Position numbers and translations under genes: made by a program. A DNA stretch of 64,000 bases from Maricaulis sp. (GTDB lineage: Bacteria > Pseudomonadota > Alphaproteobacteria > Caulobacterales > Maricaulaceae), in assembly GCF_017643475.1 (NCBI RefSeq), contig NZ_JAEPNI010000002.1:186001-250000 (forward strand), written 5' to 3'. Positions within the stretch are counted from its first letter, which is position 1. Every line of letters starts with the position of its first letter. Of this stretch, positions 42,754-50,479 are shown one piece after another. The notes under the pieces were generated by a model. That model saw only the letters and a list, made by a program, of their open reading frames with translations, was not told where the DNA came from and made no database searches.

Positions 42754-43725
42754 TCAGTGACCACCTTCGTGACCGCCGCCATAGGCGGCCATGGCACGGC
42801 GCATCAGTTCTTCTTCCCAACCGCCGGGGATGCCGAGATTGTAGACCTCGTTTTCCGCGATGTCGTAGCGCGCGATGCGGGCTCCGCCCTGGACGATTTC
42901 CTGGTAGTAAAGCGAGTTGCTGTCCGCGCTCCAGGCGGGGCGGGCATGGTATTCCGAGGAGCTCTCGATCTGGCGTGCCCCGCCCTCTTCGAGATCGAAG
43001 ATCACAACCCGGTAGAAATCATAATTCTGGAAACCCACTGACGCCGCAATGTAACGGCCATCCGGGGAATAGGTTACACCCATTTCCTTGTAGGTCTCGA
43101 TCTCCATGAACTGGCTGACCTCACGGCTCTCCACATCAACCAGGAAAATATCCGCCGTATCCGCATCGAAATCACCGCCGGTAAAGGCAATCGTCGCCCC
43201 ATCCGCCGACCAGGACGGCAGGATGGTATAGCCGAGCGCATCGGCCCCGCCCGTCAGATTGGTCAAGTCGGACCCGTCCGGGCGCATCATGAAGATATCA
43301 TTGCGTGTGGCGTCCTCGGACACCTGACCGGCAAAGGTGATCCATTCACCATTCGGGGAGACATCCGGATTAATGGCCAGATTGCCCGGCGTGACGATTT
43401 CCGCGTTGTGGGACCCATCCAGCGCCACCCGGCGCAGCGACCAGACCGAACCGTCATCATTTCCGACCTGGTAGACAATCCACTGACCGTCCGGGCTGAA
43501 ACGCGGGAATTTCTCGTGCTGGTCCGGCGTCTGCGTCAGCTGGGTCAGCGTGCGCGTTTCCATGTCCCACAGATAAAGGTCATCATCCGTGCGCGAGCGT
43601 TCGCTGTGAAAGACCACATAACGCCCGTCCGGCGATATATCCGGATTCCAGTCCCAGGGCTCATCCCCGATCTGGCCAAACGCCGGCGCTGCCAGCACAC
43701 CCGCCAGAACGGCGGCAAAAAACAT
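42754..43725 (-). CDS. Exported TolB-like beta-propeller (PD40 repeats)
   Basis: A 323 aa protein with a signal peptide (MFFAAVLAGVLAAPAFG) and repeated W/F-x-P-D-x-S-P-D-G-R/E blocks (D-I-S-P-D-G-R-Y; R-F-S-P-D-G-Q-W; D-V-S-P-N-G-E-W; Y-S-P-D-G-R-Y) spread over the length, consistent with a six-bladed TolB/WD40-like propeller. No catalytic domain is attached, unlike the S9 peptidases in this window. I prefer the ATG at 43725 because AAGGA lies five bases upstream; the ATG at 43731 overlaps that site. Confidence 0.8.
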   Translation of the reverse strand: MFFAAVLAGVLAAPAFGQIGDEPWDWNPDISPDGRYVVFHSERSRTDDDLYLWDMETRTLTQLTQTPDQHEKFPRFSPDGQWIVYQVGNDDGSVWSLRRVALDGSHNAEIVTPGNLAINPDVSPNGEWITFAGQVSEDATRNDIFMMRPDGSDLTNLTGGADALGYTILPSWSADGATIAFTGGDFDADTADIFLVDVESREVSQFMEIETYKEMGVTYSPDGRYIAASVGFQNYDFYRVVIFDLEEGGARQIESSSEYHARPAWSADSNSLYYQEIVQGGARIARYDIAENEVYNLGIPGGWEEELMRRAMAAYGGGHEGGH

Positions 43726-43958
43726 CTTCATCCTTACAACTCCCAATCGGCGCCCAGAGCATCAAGCAGCAACAGGCCTAGCCGCACCGCGGTCGGTGAC
43801 GAGAATGCAAGTGATGAGTGGTGCGATAGCACGGATGAGAGGTGAGTAATCCTTCCATCATGCTGCAGTTTATCCCCATGACGCACCGCGCCCTTAAAGC
43901 GGCGGCCGTCCATACGCGTTGGGACAGGCGGGAAGCTGAGCCCTGCCCGGAGCCCGAC

Positions 43959-44648
43959 CTAGCCCTGCAGGAAAAATGAGTTCACGGTCAACCGGCCCGC
44001 ATTCACGTCTGTTGCGTAGGAGAAATCCTCGGGAATATCACCCGAATGCAGCAGCACACCACGATACATCACGACGCGATTAAAGCGCGCTTCTGTCCGG
44101 GCAATTCGCTGGAAGCGAGAATTGGTGCCATCGAAATAGGCTGGGGACGGTGCACCGTCTTTCTGTTCTTCATCCGCCAGCGTTTCGAGATATGTATCCA
44201 AACGCTCCTGGCGAATAGTCTCATAGCCGGTCGCAGCATGGCGATAGTGGCTCGTGCCGCCCTTCTCCGGGCCTGACAGATAATGGAGCATCGCGATCAG
44301 GTTGGGATCGGTGGAGTCATGGTGGGGAATTCGTTGCGCGGAGTAGAGCTGTTCTGGTGGAGTGGTGACGAGCGAAAAACTACACTCGATCAACTTGGCA
44401 TCGCGGGTATAGCCAAACACATCGGCCAAAATTTCACGCAGCAATGCGGCCCGGGTCATCAGATACTCCGAGGGCGCTCTCGCCCTGACACCGGGATAAC
44501 CAGGCGGCGGAGTTGTGAAGGCGCTGCGCGCCGCCTCGGCAACCAGTGCATCAGGATGCGCGAAAAAATCGTCGATCACAACTAGGGGCTCGGCTTCCTG
44601 CCCCAACAATTGAACAGTATAGCCAGCTCGATACTCTGTTTTGGACAT
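43959..44648 (-). CDS. DUF6445 family protein (2OG-Fe(II) oxygenase-like)
   Basis: A 229 aa protein. I-P-H-H-D-S-T (about residue 122) supplies a H-x-D pair and H-S-G-D-I-P with R-L-T-V-N-S-F-F near the C-terminus supply a distal His and Arg, which is the iron- and oxoglutarate-binding pattern of prolyl-hydroxylase-like enzymes. It resembles the DUF6445 family, often found with tryptophan halogenases and TonB receptors; none are present here. The open frame extends to 44792; MSKTEYRAGY at 44648 is my choice but is uncertain (44717 is an alternative). Confidence 0.68.
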   Translation of the reverse strand: MSKTEYRAGYTVQLLGQEAEPLVVIDDFFAHPDALVAEAARSAFTTPPPGYPGVRARAPSEYLMTRAALLREILADVFGYTRDAKLIECSFSLVTTPPEQLYSAQRIPHHDSTDPNLIAMLHYLSGPEKGGTSHYRHAATGYETIRQERLDTYLETLADEEQKDGAPSPAYFDGTNSRFQRIARTEARFNRVVMYRGVLLHSGDIPEDFSYATDVNAGRLTVNSFFLQG

Positions 44649-44863
44649 GGAAGCCGTCGATCTCTCACTTTCAGCTCTAGCTAGTTCGAACAGAGAGCTC
44701 AGCAATAGCAAACGCATGATGTTTCGGCGCTTCTCACGCCGACCATCATCAAGGCGCATCCCACACCCATCGATGAGCGGAGTGGCACCCACGCTTGTGG
44801 CGTTCTAACGCCTGACTGTCACAGTATGGTTTCGTTGCCAGCGTCACCTGCGAGGCGACACTG

Positions 44864-45241
44864 TCACCCCTCCGGCATGCCGGAAGAATGGTGGGAGATG
44901 ATCAGCCAGTTGGTGCCATCCCATTTGTAGACAAAGGTGTAGCGCGCTTTCACAACGGCGCCGGAAGCGCCCATGGTGAAGGTGTAGAGGCCGCTGTCTA
45001 CGGCGATGTCACCGCTGATCTCGATCTGGCGCATGTCGATGACGCCGGACGGCTTGTTCTGGAGGAAGTGGACAAAATAATCCTCCTTCTCCGCCGGTGT
45101 CAGGCGCGGCGTGTTGGAGACGGTCGGCAGCAGGATGGACTGTTCTGCATAATTGGCCACGACCTGTTTGGGATCACCTGTCTGAAGGCTGTTATTCCAG
45201 CGGTCAAACAACGCCGCAATGGTTTCGCTCGTCGCGTTCAT
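44864..45241 (-). CDS. NTF2-like / SgcJ-EcaC family protein
   Basis: A 125 aa protein with a cone-like NTF2 fold: F-D-R-W-N-N-S-L near the start, P-A-E-K-E-D-Y-F-V-H-F-L, a beta-rich second half (A-R-Y-T-F-V-Y-K-W-D-G) and the ending W-L-I-I-S-H-H-S-S-G-M-P characteristic of the CaMKII-association-domain-like branch. The exact role is unknown. The ATG at 45241 is preceded by GGGGA. The preceding gap (45242-45367) shows nothing special. Confidence 0.8.
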   Translation of the reverse strand: MNATSETIAALFDRWNNSLQTGDPKQVVANYAEQSILLPTVSNTPRLTPAEKEDYFVHFLQNKPSGVIDMRQIEISGDIAVDSGLYTFTMGASGAVVKARYTFVYKWDGTNWLIISHHSSGMPEG

Positions 45242-45367
45242 CGATACTTCCCCGATATTTCCGACCGCCCGGCTTGATACCGCCCGGTCCTGTTCCTGGC
45301 GGCAGAATTACAGGAGAGCAGAGCAGGTGAACACCGGCGCGACAGGACTTTTGGCAGCGTCGTGCGC

Positions 45368-47098
45368 TTAGCCGGCCGAGGCCAGGGTCTTGGAGGCGGC
45401 TTGGGCACGTTCGATCTGAGCACGCACACCCATATCATCGGAACCCGCGACGACCTCGCCCTTTGTTTCCACCAGGATGGGCAGCGTAACCGTGACCGTG
45501 GTGCCAACGCCCTTTCGGCTGGCAATGCTCATCGTGCCGCCATGCAGTTCGGACAGGGCACGCACCAAGGACAGGCCGAGGCCGGTGCCACGGTTTTCGA
45601 TATCGCGGGCATTGGTGGCCTGGCGATAGGGTTGGCCCAGGCGTTCGGCTTCTTCCGGGTCGAGACCGACACCGCTGTCGCCAACAGCCAGAACGAGATT
45701 GCTGCCCAGGGAACGCGCCATGACGACCACGGCACCGCCCGCCGGCGTGAATTTCACGGCATTGGACAGGAGATTGAGCAGGATCTGACGCAGGGCCTTG
45801 CGATCAGCCGTCACCTCGATCGGCTCGTCCAGCGGATCCACGGACAGGGTGAGCCCAGCCTCTTCCGCCTGCAGGCGCATCATCTTGGCGGTGACCGAGA
45901 GAACCTCGGCAATGTCGAACGCTTCCGGCGCCAGTTCGTAACGGTCAGCTTCGATCTTGGACATGTCCAGCACGTCACCGATCAGCTCCATCAGGTGCTG
46001 GCCGCTTTCATGGATCAGGTCGGCATATTCCGCATAACGCGCCGGCATCGGGCCGAACAGGCGCGTTTTCATCACATCGGAGAAACCGATGATGGCGTTC
46101 AGCGGCGTGCGCAGTTCATGGCTGACAGACGCCAGGTATTGCGATTTGGACAAGGCCTCCTCGATCGCTTCGCGGCGGGCCTCCTCGGCTTCGCGCAGTG
46201 CGGTTTCCACAACGACACTGTCATCACTGGCCAGCGAGGCGACCGAACCACCGGAGATCGGCGTGGCACTCAGCTTGACGGTTTCCGGACGACCGCGATC
46301 ACCGCGGATGGACAGAAGTTCCTCGACATCACGGCCAGCGCTCTTGCGCGCTGCGGTGGTGAGCAGGACACGGTCCTCGTCCTCAAAACCCAGATCGCTG
46401 ACCGGCAGGTCGACGATCGAGCGCGGCAGTCCCGGAGAGAGTTCACGCAATCCCTGGGAGGCCGCCAGCACGCGGCCCTTCTGGTCACAGGCCACCAGCG
46501 GCGCCGGTGCAGCGTCAAAGGCACGTGCGCGGATGCGGCCGGCCTCGGCCTCTTCCCGGATACGATCCGCCAGCTTGATCGCGCGAATGGACGCGCAGGT
46601 GAAGCCATAGGCCAGCATGCTCAGCGCGCCGAGCACGAAGGGCATGTGAAAGTTTACCATTTGCGGGGCGGGCTGGATGAAACCGGTCATGTCCAGCGCC
46701 AGCGTGACGGCAAACGCCATCAGTGCCACGGCGCTTGCCTTGATCACCGCTTCACGATCGCCATAGGCGGCCGCCACTGCTGGTGCGAGCGGAAATAGAA
46801 TGACGCCCAGACCGCTGATGCCGCCGCCAGCCGCCGTCACGGCGACCGCCAGCGAAGTCCACAACATGGCGATCAGGAAACGGTCGAAATCCTTGGTAAG
46901 ACGGGCAGATAGCACAAGCCCGGCGACCGCGGGCAGAGCCAGGACACCAATGCCGGCGACCTTCATCCACACCGCAATATCCAGCATCGGCCAGATACGA
47001 CTGGCCGCCCAGCCGACAGTTGCCAGCCAGATCAGGTTGACCACGGGGCCACCATGTTCTGCGATCCAGAGCGTTATGTCTCGGCGGGCTTGTTTCAT
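45368..47098 (-). CDS. divJ: DivJ-like sensor histidine kinase
   Basis: A 576 aa protein with an N-terminal membrane region of about six helices (residues 20-170), a PAS-like segment (about 195-290), a coiled linker, the H-box S-H-E-L-R-T-P-L-N-A with G-F-S-D-V-M, an N-box (N-L-L-S-N-A-V-K-F) and G boxes (GDSGVGL, G-T-G-L-G-L-S). The sequence after the H-box (R-L-F-G-P-M-P-A-R-Y-A-E-Y) resembles the PleC/DivJ group, and the multi-helix N-terminus favours DivJ, which phosphorylates DivK. No DivK gene is adjacent, so the name is tentative. Confidence 0.6.
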   Translation of the reverse strand: MKQARRDITLWIAEHGGPVVNLIWLATVGWAASRIWPMLDIAVWMKVAGIGVLALPAVAGLVLSARLTKDFDRFLIAMLWTSLAVAVTAAGGGISGLGVILFPLAPAVAAAYGDREAVIKASAVALMAFAVTLALDMTGFIQPAPQMVNFHMPFVLGALSMLAYGFTCASIRAIKLADRIREEAEAGRIRARAFDAAPAPLVACDQKGRVLAASQGLRELSPGLPRSIVDLPVSDLGFEDEDRVLLTTAARKSAGRDVEELLSIRGDRGRPETVKLSATPISGGSVASLASDDSVVVETALREAEEARREAIEEALSKSQYLASVSHELRTPLNAIIGFSDVMKTRLFGPMPARYAEYADLIHESGQHLMELIGDVLDMSKIEADRYELAPEAFDIAEVLSVTAKMMRLQAEEAGLTLSVDPLDEPIEVTADRKALRQILLNLLSNAVKFTPAGGAVVVMARSLGSNLVLAVGDSGVGLDPEEAERLGQPYRQATNARDIENRGTGLGLSLVRALSELHGGTMSIASRKGVGTTVTVTLPILVETKGEVVAGSDDMGVRAQIERAQAASKTLASAG

Positions 47099-47295
47099 GT
47101 CCTCACAGTGCGCGACTCAGTCACAAATCCACCTCGTTAATCTTCGCCGCAACGGTTAACAAAGCCTGAATCTTAAAGCTTGAGCGTTTACGCTTGTGAA
47201 TAAGAAATCCTGTGCTGAACAATTCATGATTCCAGTCTTGGAGACGGGCCTGCCGCGGGGCATAGTGATTGTCCAAGGGCTATGGAGGCATCGAG

Positions 47296-48285
47296 ATGTT
47301 GAAACTGTTTGTTGCAGGTCTTCTCGCAAGCACGTCACTGCAGGATCAAACCACCCAGCCCGAAACCGCGCAAGCTGACACCGCGCCGGTCCTCCAGCTG
47401 GAAGCCCCGGCCGAAGATCCCTCGGCCCTGCGCGAGGAAGCCTCCTCCTATGCCGCCTATCACAGTGTCATCGCGGACCTGCGCGATGCCCCGATCGGTT
47501 CGGCCGAGGATCTCGACAATGCCATGGACACCCTTTCCTCCTTCTATAGCGAGGATCGTCTGGTGCGCGCCTGGATCGCCTATACGGCCATGATCGCCGC
47601 CCGGCACCCGGAATATCTCGATGATGTGCGTGAGCTGGCGGATTATTATGGTCCGGAGGCCGCCATGTCGGGGCTGATGTATGATCCGGCCTATGCCACC
47701 AGTTTTGAAAATTCCGGCGACGCCCAGCAATCCGTGGTGGATGCGCTCGAGCGTGATACGGCCCAGATCCGCGAAGTCTCCGAACGTTACCGCGCCGCCG
47801 CCTATGACCTGCAGACCGCTCGCTGGGCCAATGTCCGCGCTCGCGATCGTGAAAGCCGTCTCGCCGCAATCGAAGATGCTGCCCAGCGCAATATTGCCCT
47901 GGACAGCGATGTCCAGAACCGGATCGGTTCCGGCGCAGCGTCTGAATTGTTTGAAACCGGCGCTGCCGCCGACGATACAGCCATGGCACCGCAGCTTTCC
48001 CTCACCGTGGGCGAAACGGCCATTGATCCGGACCGCCAGCGTATTGGCCGCATACTCTCTGTGGCCGCCCTGGAAGATCTCTCCGCCGACCCGCAACGTT
48101 CCCGCGAGGTGATCGATGCGCTGTTGTCTGATCCGGTCGTGGAACGCTGCATGGCCTGGGTGCGGCTGGACCTTCAGCAATGCATCGCCGCCGGCCATTT
48201 CAAGTATGAGGACAGTTTCTGTATCGCAGAACACGCCCTGCTCGATGTCAGCCGCTGTATCGGTGCCTCCACCGCGACCAATTAG
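47296..48285 (+). CDS. Exported hypothetical protein, 329 aa
   Basis: Unrecognised. The ATG at 47296 follows GGAGG by seven bases. The signal peptide is short (MLKLFVAGLLASTSL). The mature protein is Ala-, Asp- and Glu-rich, mainly helical, and has four cysteines near the C-terminus (E-R-C-M; Q-Q-C-I; F-C-I-A; R-C-I-G). The gene is divergent from the DivJ-like kinase (about 200 bases between them). The 235-base gap downstream (48286-48520) has no gene; I see AT-rich promoter-like DNA for the next small gene. Confidence 0.65.
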   Translation: MLKLFVAGLLASTSLQDQTTQPETAQADTAPVLQLEAPAEDPSALREEASSYAAYHSVIADLRDAPIGSAEDLDNAMDTLSSFYSEDRLVRAWIAYTAMIAARHPEYLDDVRELADYYGPEAAMSGLMYDPAYATSFENSGDAQQSVVDALERDTAQIREVSERYRAAAYDLQTARWANVRARDRESRLAAIEDAAQRNIALDSDVQNRIGSGAASELFETGAAADDTAMAPQLSLTVGETAIDPDRQRIGRILSVAALEDLSADPQRSREVIDALLSDPVVERCMAWVRLDLQQCIAAGHFKYEDSFCIAEHALLDVSRCIGASTATN

Positions 48286-48520
48286 GGCCTCGCCAGGGCG
48301 TTAACGGATCCGGCGTAATTTTAACATTCCTTACCAAAAAGTGTCTCGCTCCGGGACAAGATAAAATTGCGCACAAATTTTAGACAAAACCTGTGCTCCA
48401 AATTCGCACGTTATTGTCGGTAAACCCTACAAACGCTCGCTATTTCGGGCTCTCTCACCTAGCCTCTATCCTGCAAAGAAGAAGAACAGCCGCAAAGGCT
48501 GTCGATGAGGTGGTTAGAGC

Positions 48521-48784
48521 ATGTTCCTTATTCGTGCTGCATTTTGGCTCGCTGTAGTCAGCCTGTTTGTTCCCAAGGAATTCGCAGGCAGCGAAATTGT
48601 CCTGCCGCAGGCCGTGGCAGAAACGCGCATCGATGCAGAAGGCGCTGTTGGAGACTGGTGTACTGAACGCCAGGAGATTTGCGATGCCGGCGAGGAAGCG
48701 GCGCGTCTCGGCGCATTCCTGGCGGATATGGCCGTTGACCGGATCGAAGCAGCGATCGAAGACCAAGACGAAAGCGCCCGCTAG
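48521..48784 (+). CDS. DUF5330-like small exported protein
   Basis: An 87 aa protein with a signal or anchor segment (M-F-L-I-R-A-A-F-W-L-A-V-V-S-L-F-V-P) and a short mature part with C-T-E-R-Q-E-I-C, two cysteines likely to pair. The pattern matches small DUF5330-like proteins that stand next to sufE in alphaproteobacteria. Its stop codon lies inside the first copy of the AGGTCGCG motif discussed under the sufE leader. Confidence 0.68.
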   Translation: MFLIRAAFWLAVVSLFVPKEFAGSEIVLPQAVAETRIDAEGAVGDWCTERQEICDAGEEAARLGAFLADMAVDRIEAAIEDQDESAR

Positions 48785-48840
48785 GTCGCGACTTCACAAC
48801 ACACTTGCGCCCCGCGACCTCTCGCACTAGGTCGCGGGTA
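48781..48840 (+). promoter_or_regulatory. sufE leader with alternative hairpins
   Basis: AGGTCGCG occurs at 48783-48790 and 48829-48836, and its complement CGCGACCT at 48813-48820. The downstream pair forms a perfect 10-bp stem (CCCGCGACCT/AGGTCGCGGG, 48811-48838, 8-base loop) that ends one base before the sufE ATG and covers its likely AGG ribosome binding site. The upstream copy can pair with the same middle strand instead, which would free the start. The base pairing is seen; regulation is inferred. Confidence 0.55.
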
Positions 48841-49256
48841 TGAACACATCCAGCATCCAGGACGAGGTCGAGGAACTGGTCGAGGAATTCGACCTGCTCG
48901 ACGATTGGGAACAGCGCTACAAATATCTCATCGATATGGGCAAGGCGCTGCAGCCGCTCGACGCCGCCGAGAAAAACGACATCACCAAGGTGAAGGGCTG
49001 TGTCAGCCAGGTCTGGCTGGTGCACGAGATCGACGACGACACCCACATCTTCCGCGCCGAAAGCGATGCCCACATCGTCAAGGGCCTCGCCGCCCTGCTC
49101 GTCCGCCTTTATTCCGGCCGCACCGGCGAGGAGATCCTTTCCATCGATGCCCGCGAGGTCCTGCAGACTATCGGCCTGGCCGAACACCTCTCTCCCCAGC
49201 GCTCCAACGGCCTCGCCTCAATGATCAAGCGCATCCAGACGGTCGCGGCAGGCTAG
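48840..49256 (+). CDS. sufE: SufE family sulfur-transfer protein
   Basis: A 138 aa cysteine-desulfurase partner that accepts sulfur from SufS for Fe-S cluster assembly. The catalytic cysteine is in V-K-G-C-V-S-Q-V-W-L (about residue 57), the family's exact motif. The C-terminal helix ends S-N-G-L-A-S-M-I-K-R-I. It converges with the DUF6456 gene, whose stop overlaps it by four bases. The other suf genes are not in the window. Confidence 0.94.
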   Translation: MNTSSIQDEVEELVEEFDLLDDWEQRYKYLIDMGKALQPLDAAEKNDITKVKGCVSQVWLVHEIDDDTHIFRAESDAHIVKGLAALLVRLYSGRTGEEILSIDAREVLQTIGLAEHLSPQRSNGLASMIKRIQTVAAG

Positions 49257-49945
49257 GCGTTCACCAGACCTTCCAGCGCTTCCGTCACAATGCTGCGGCC
49301 CTGCCGGGGATTGCCCGCGAAACGACGTCCCAGGGCGGCCAGGCTTTCCTCGCGCACCAGTGCACCGAGCAATACCTCGCCGTCGCGTCGTCCCAGCCGG
49401 TCAAACACGGACATCACCCGCTTCGTCGCGGCGAGCCGGGACAGGGTCGCGGTCTCCTGGCCGTTACCACCACGGCCGCTCCGTGCCTGGGCGTCCAGGT
49501 TCCAGTTGCGAGTGACCGGCTGGGTCAGGGTCGAGCTGTGATAATCGCGCAGGAAGTTCTCAGCCGCATTGATCTGGGCTGCGGTGAGGAAATGCGCCCA
49601 GCGCGCCACAGGGCTTTCATTACAATTGGCAAGAACGCGGGTCACACGGCCCTTGCGGTCGAAAATTTCCCGCAGGGCAAGGACGCGGTGCTGGCTGTGA
49701 AATCCGCCACGCTCCCGCTTGACCGCCAGCCGGCCCGCTTCGGTCTGACGGTATTCATCAACGCAAAATTCCAGGCGCCCCTCCGAGATGGCCTCGCGCG
49801 CCTCGGCCCTGTCCAGCCTGGCCAGGGCACGCCTGCGCCGGTCTCCGTCGGGAAACACACCAAGCCGGTCTGATCCGCCCGGCAATGGCAAGAGCCGGGC
49901 CCCTGCCCGTGCCAGACAGCGCTCCCATCGCGCTGGTCGGCCCAT
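49253..49945 (-). CDS. DUF6456 domain protein
   Basis: A 230 aa basic protein. The C-terminal part contains Q-I-N-A-A-E-N-F-L-R-D-Y-H and R-V-M-S-V-F-D-R-L-G-R-R-D, the core of the alphaproteobacterial DUF6456 family, which looks like a DNA-binding helical domain. The function is unknown. It is read directly after the DnaA-like gene (stop and start share position 49945), so the two form an operon. Confidence 0.8.
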   Translation of the reverse strand: MGRPARWERCLARAGARLLPLPGGSDRLGVFPDGDRRRRALARLDRAEAREAISEGRLEFCVDEYRQTEAGRLAVKRERGGFHSQHRVLALREIFDRKGRVTRVLANCNESPVARWAHFLTAAQINAAENFLRDYHSSTLTQPVTRNWNLDAQARSGRGGNGQETATLSRLAATKRVMSVFDRLGRRDGEVLLGALVREESLAALGRRFAGNPRQGRSIVTEALEGLVNA

Positions 49946-50322
49946 CAGTTCACAATGGCCGGACGCGGCGCGGTGCGCAGGCAGGCCTCCAGCTGTTCCA
50001 GGCAGGTGTCGAAATCGTGGTTATCCCGCTCGTCCTCGATGCGGTGACAGGCATGGGCTGCGGTCGAGCGATCACGGTCAAAGGCCGAGGCTACGCGCGC
50101 CAGCGGCAGGCCGAATGAGACATGCATCAGATACATGGCGATCTGGCGGGCAAAGGCGGCTTCGCGGGAACGTCGGGTTGGCGCCACGACATCCTGGGTG
50201 GCGATGCCGAAACTGTAGGCGACCGCGCTGGCGGCCAGTTGCGCACAGGCCAGGTCCTGGAGCCTGGTCCGGTTTCTCATCGGCGTCCCGGCTGGGTGGG
50301 GACGTGCTGTACTTTCAATCAT
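49945..50322 (-). CDS. DnaA domain IV-like DNA-binding protein
   Basis: A 125 aa protein. Residues about 55-105 match the DNA-binding domain IV of DnaA: R-Q-I-A-M-Y-L-M-H, S-F-G-L-P-L-A-R-V-A-S-A-F, and D-R-D-R-S-T-A-A-H-A-C-H-R-I, the counterpart of the DnaA signature D-H-T-T-V-L-H-A. The ATPase domain is missing, so it might bind DnaA-box-like DNA without initiating replication. I chose the ATG at 50322, with GGGAGA upstream; the ATG at 50370 lacks a ribosome binding site. Confidence 0.78.
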   Translation of the reverse strand: MIESTARPHPAGTPMRNRTRLQDLACAQLAASAVAYSFGIATQDVVAPTRRSREAAFARQIAMYLMHVSFGLPLARVASAFDRDRSTAAHACHRIEDERDNHDFDTCLEQLEACLRTAPRPAIVN

Positions 50323-50479
50323 CCTGCTCTCCCGTTCTGGTCGAGAAGCCGTTTTCGACTTCCCGTTCATGCTAGGAGGCTACGCCCGGGTGTGGATTAT
50401 ATTCCTACTGTTCACGCAAAGCCAGAGATTACACGCAGGACGTGCAACTCTGAGCTTTCCGCTGTAAGGCGAGGAAATA

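Noticed and set aside
48292..48340. CtrA-like TTAAC near the end of the exported protein gene
   Set aside because: The second half site is TACC with no good match, so CtrA binding is not supported.
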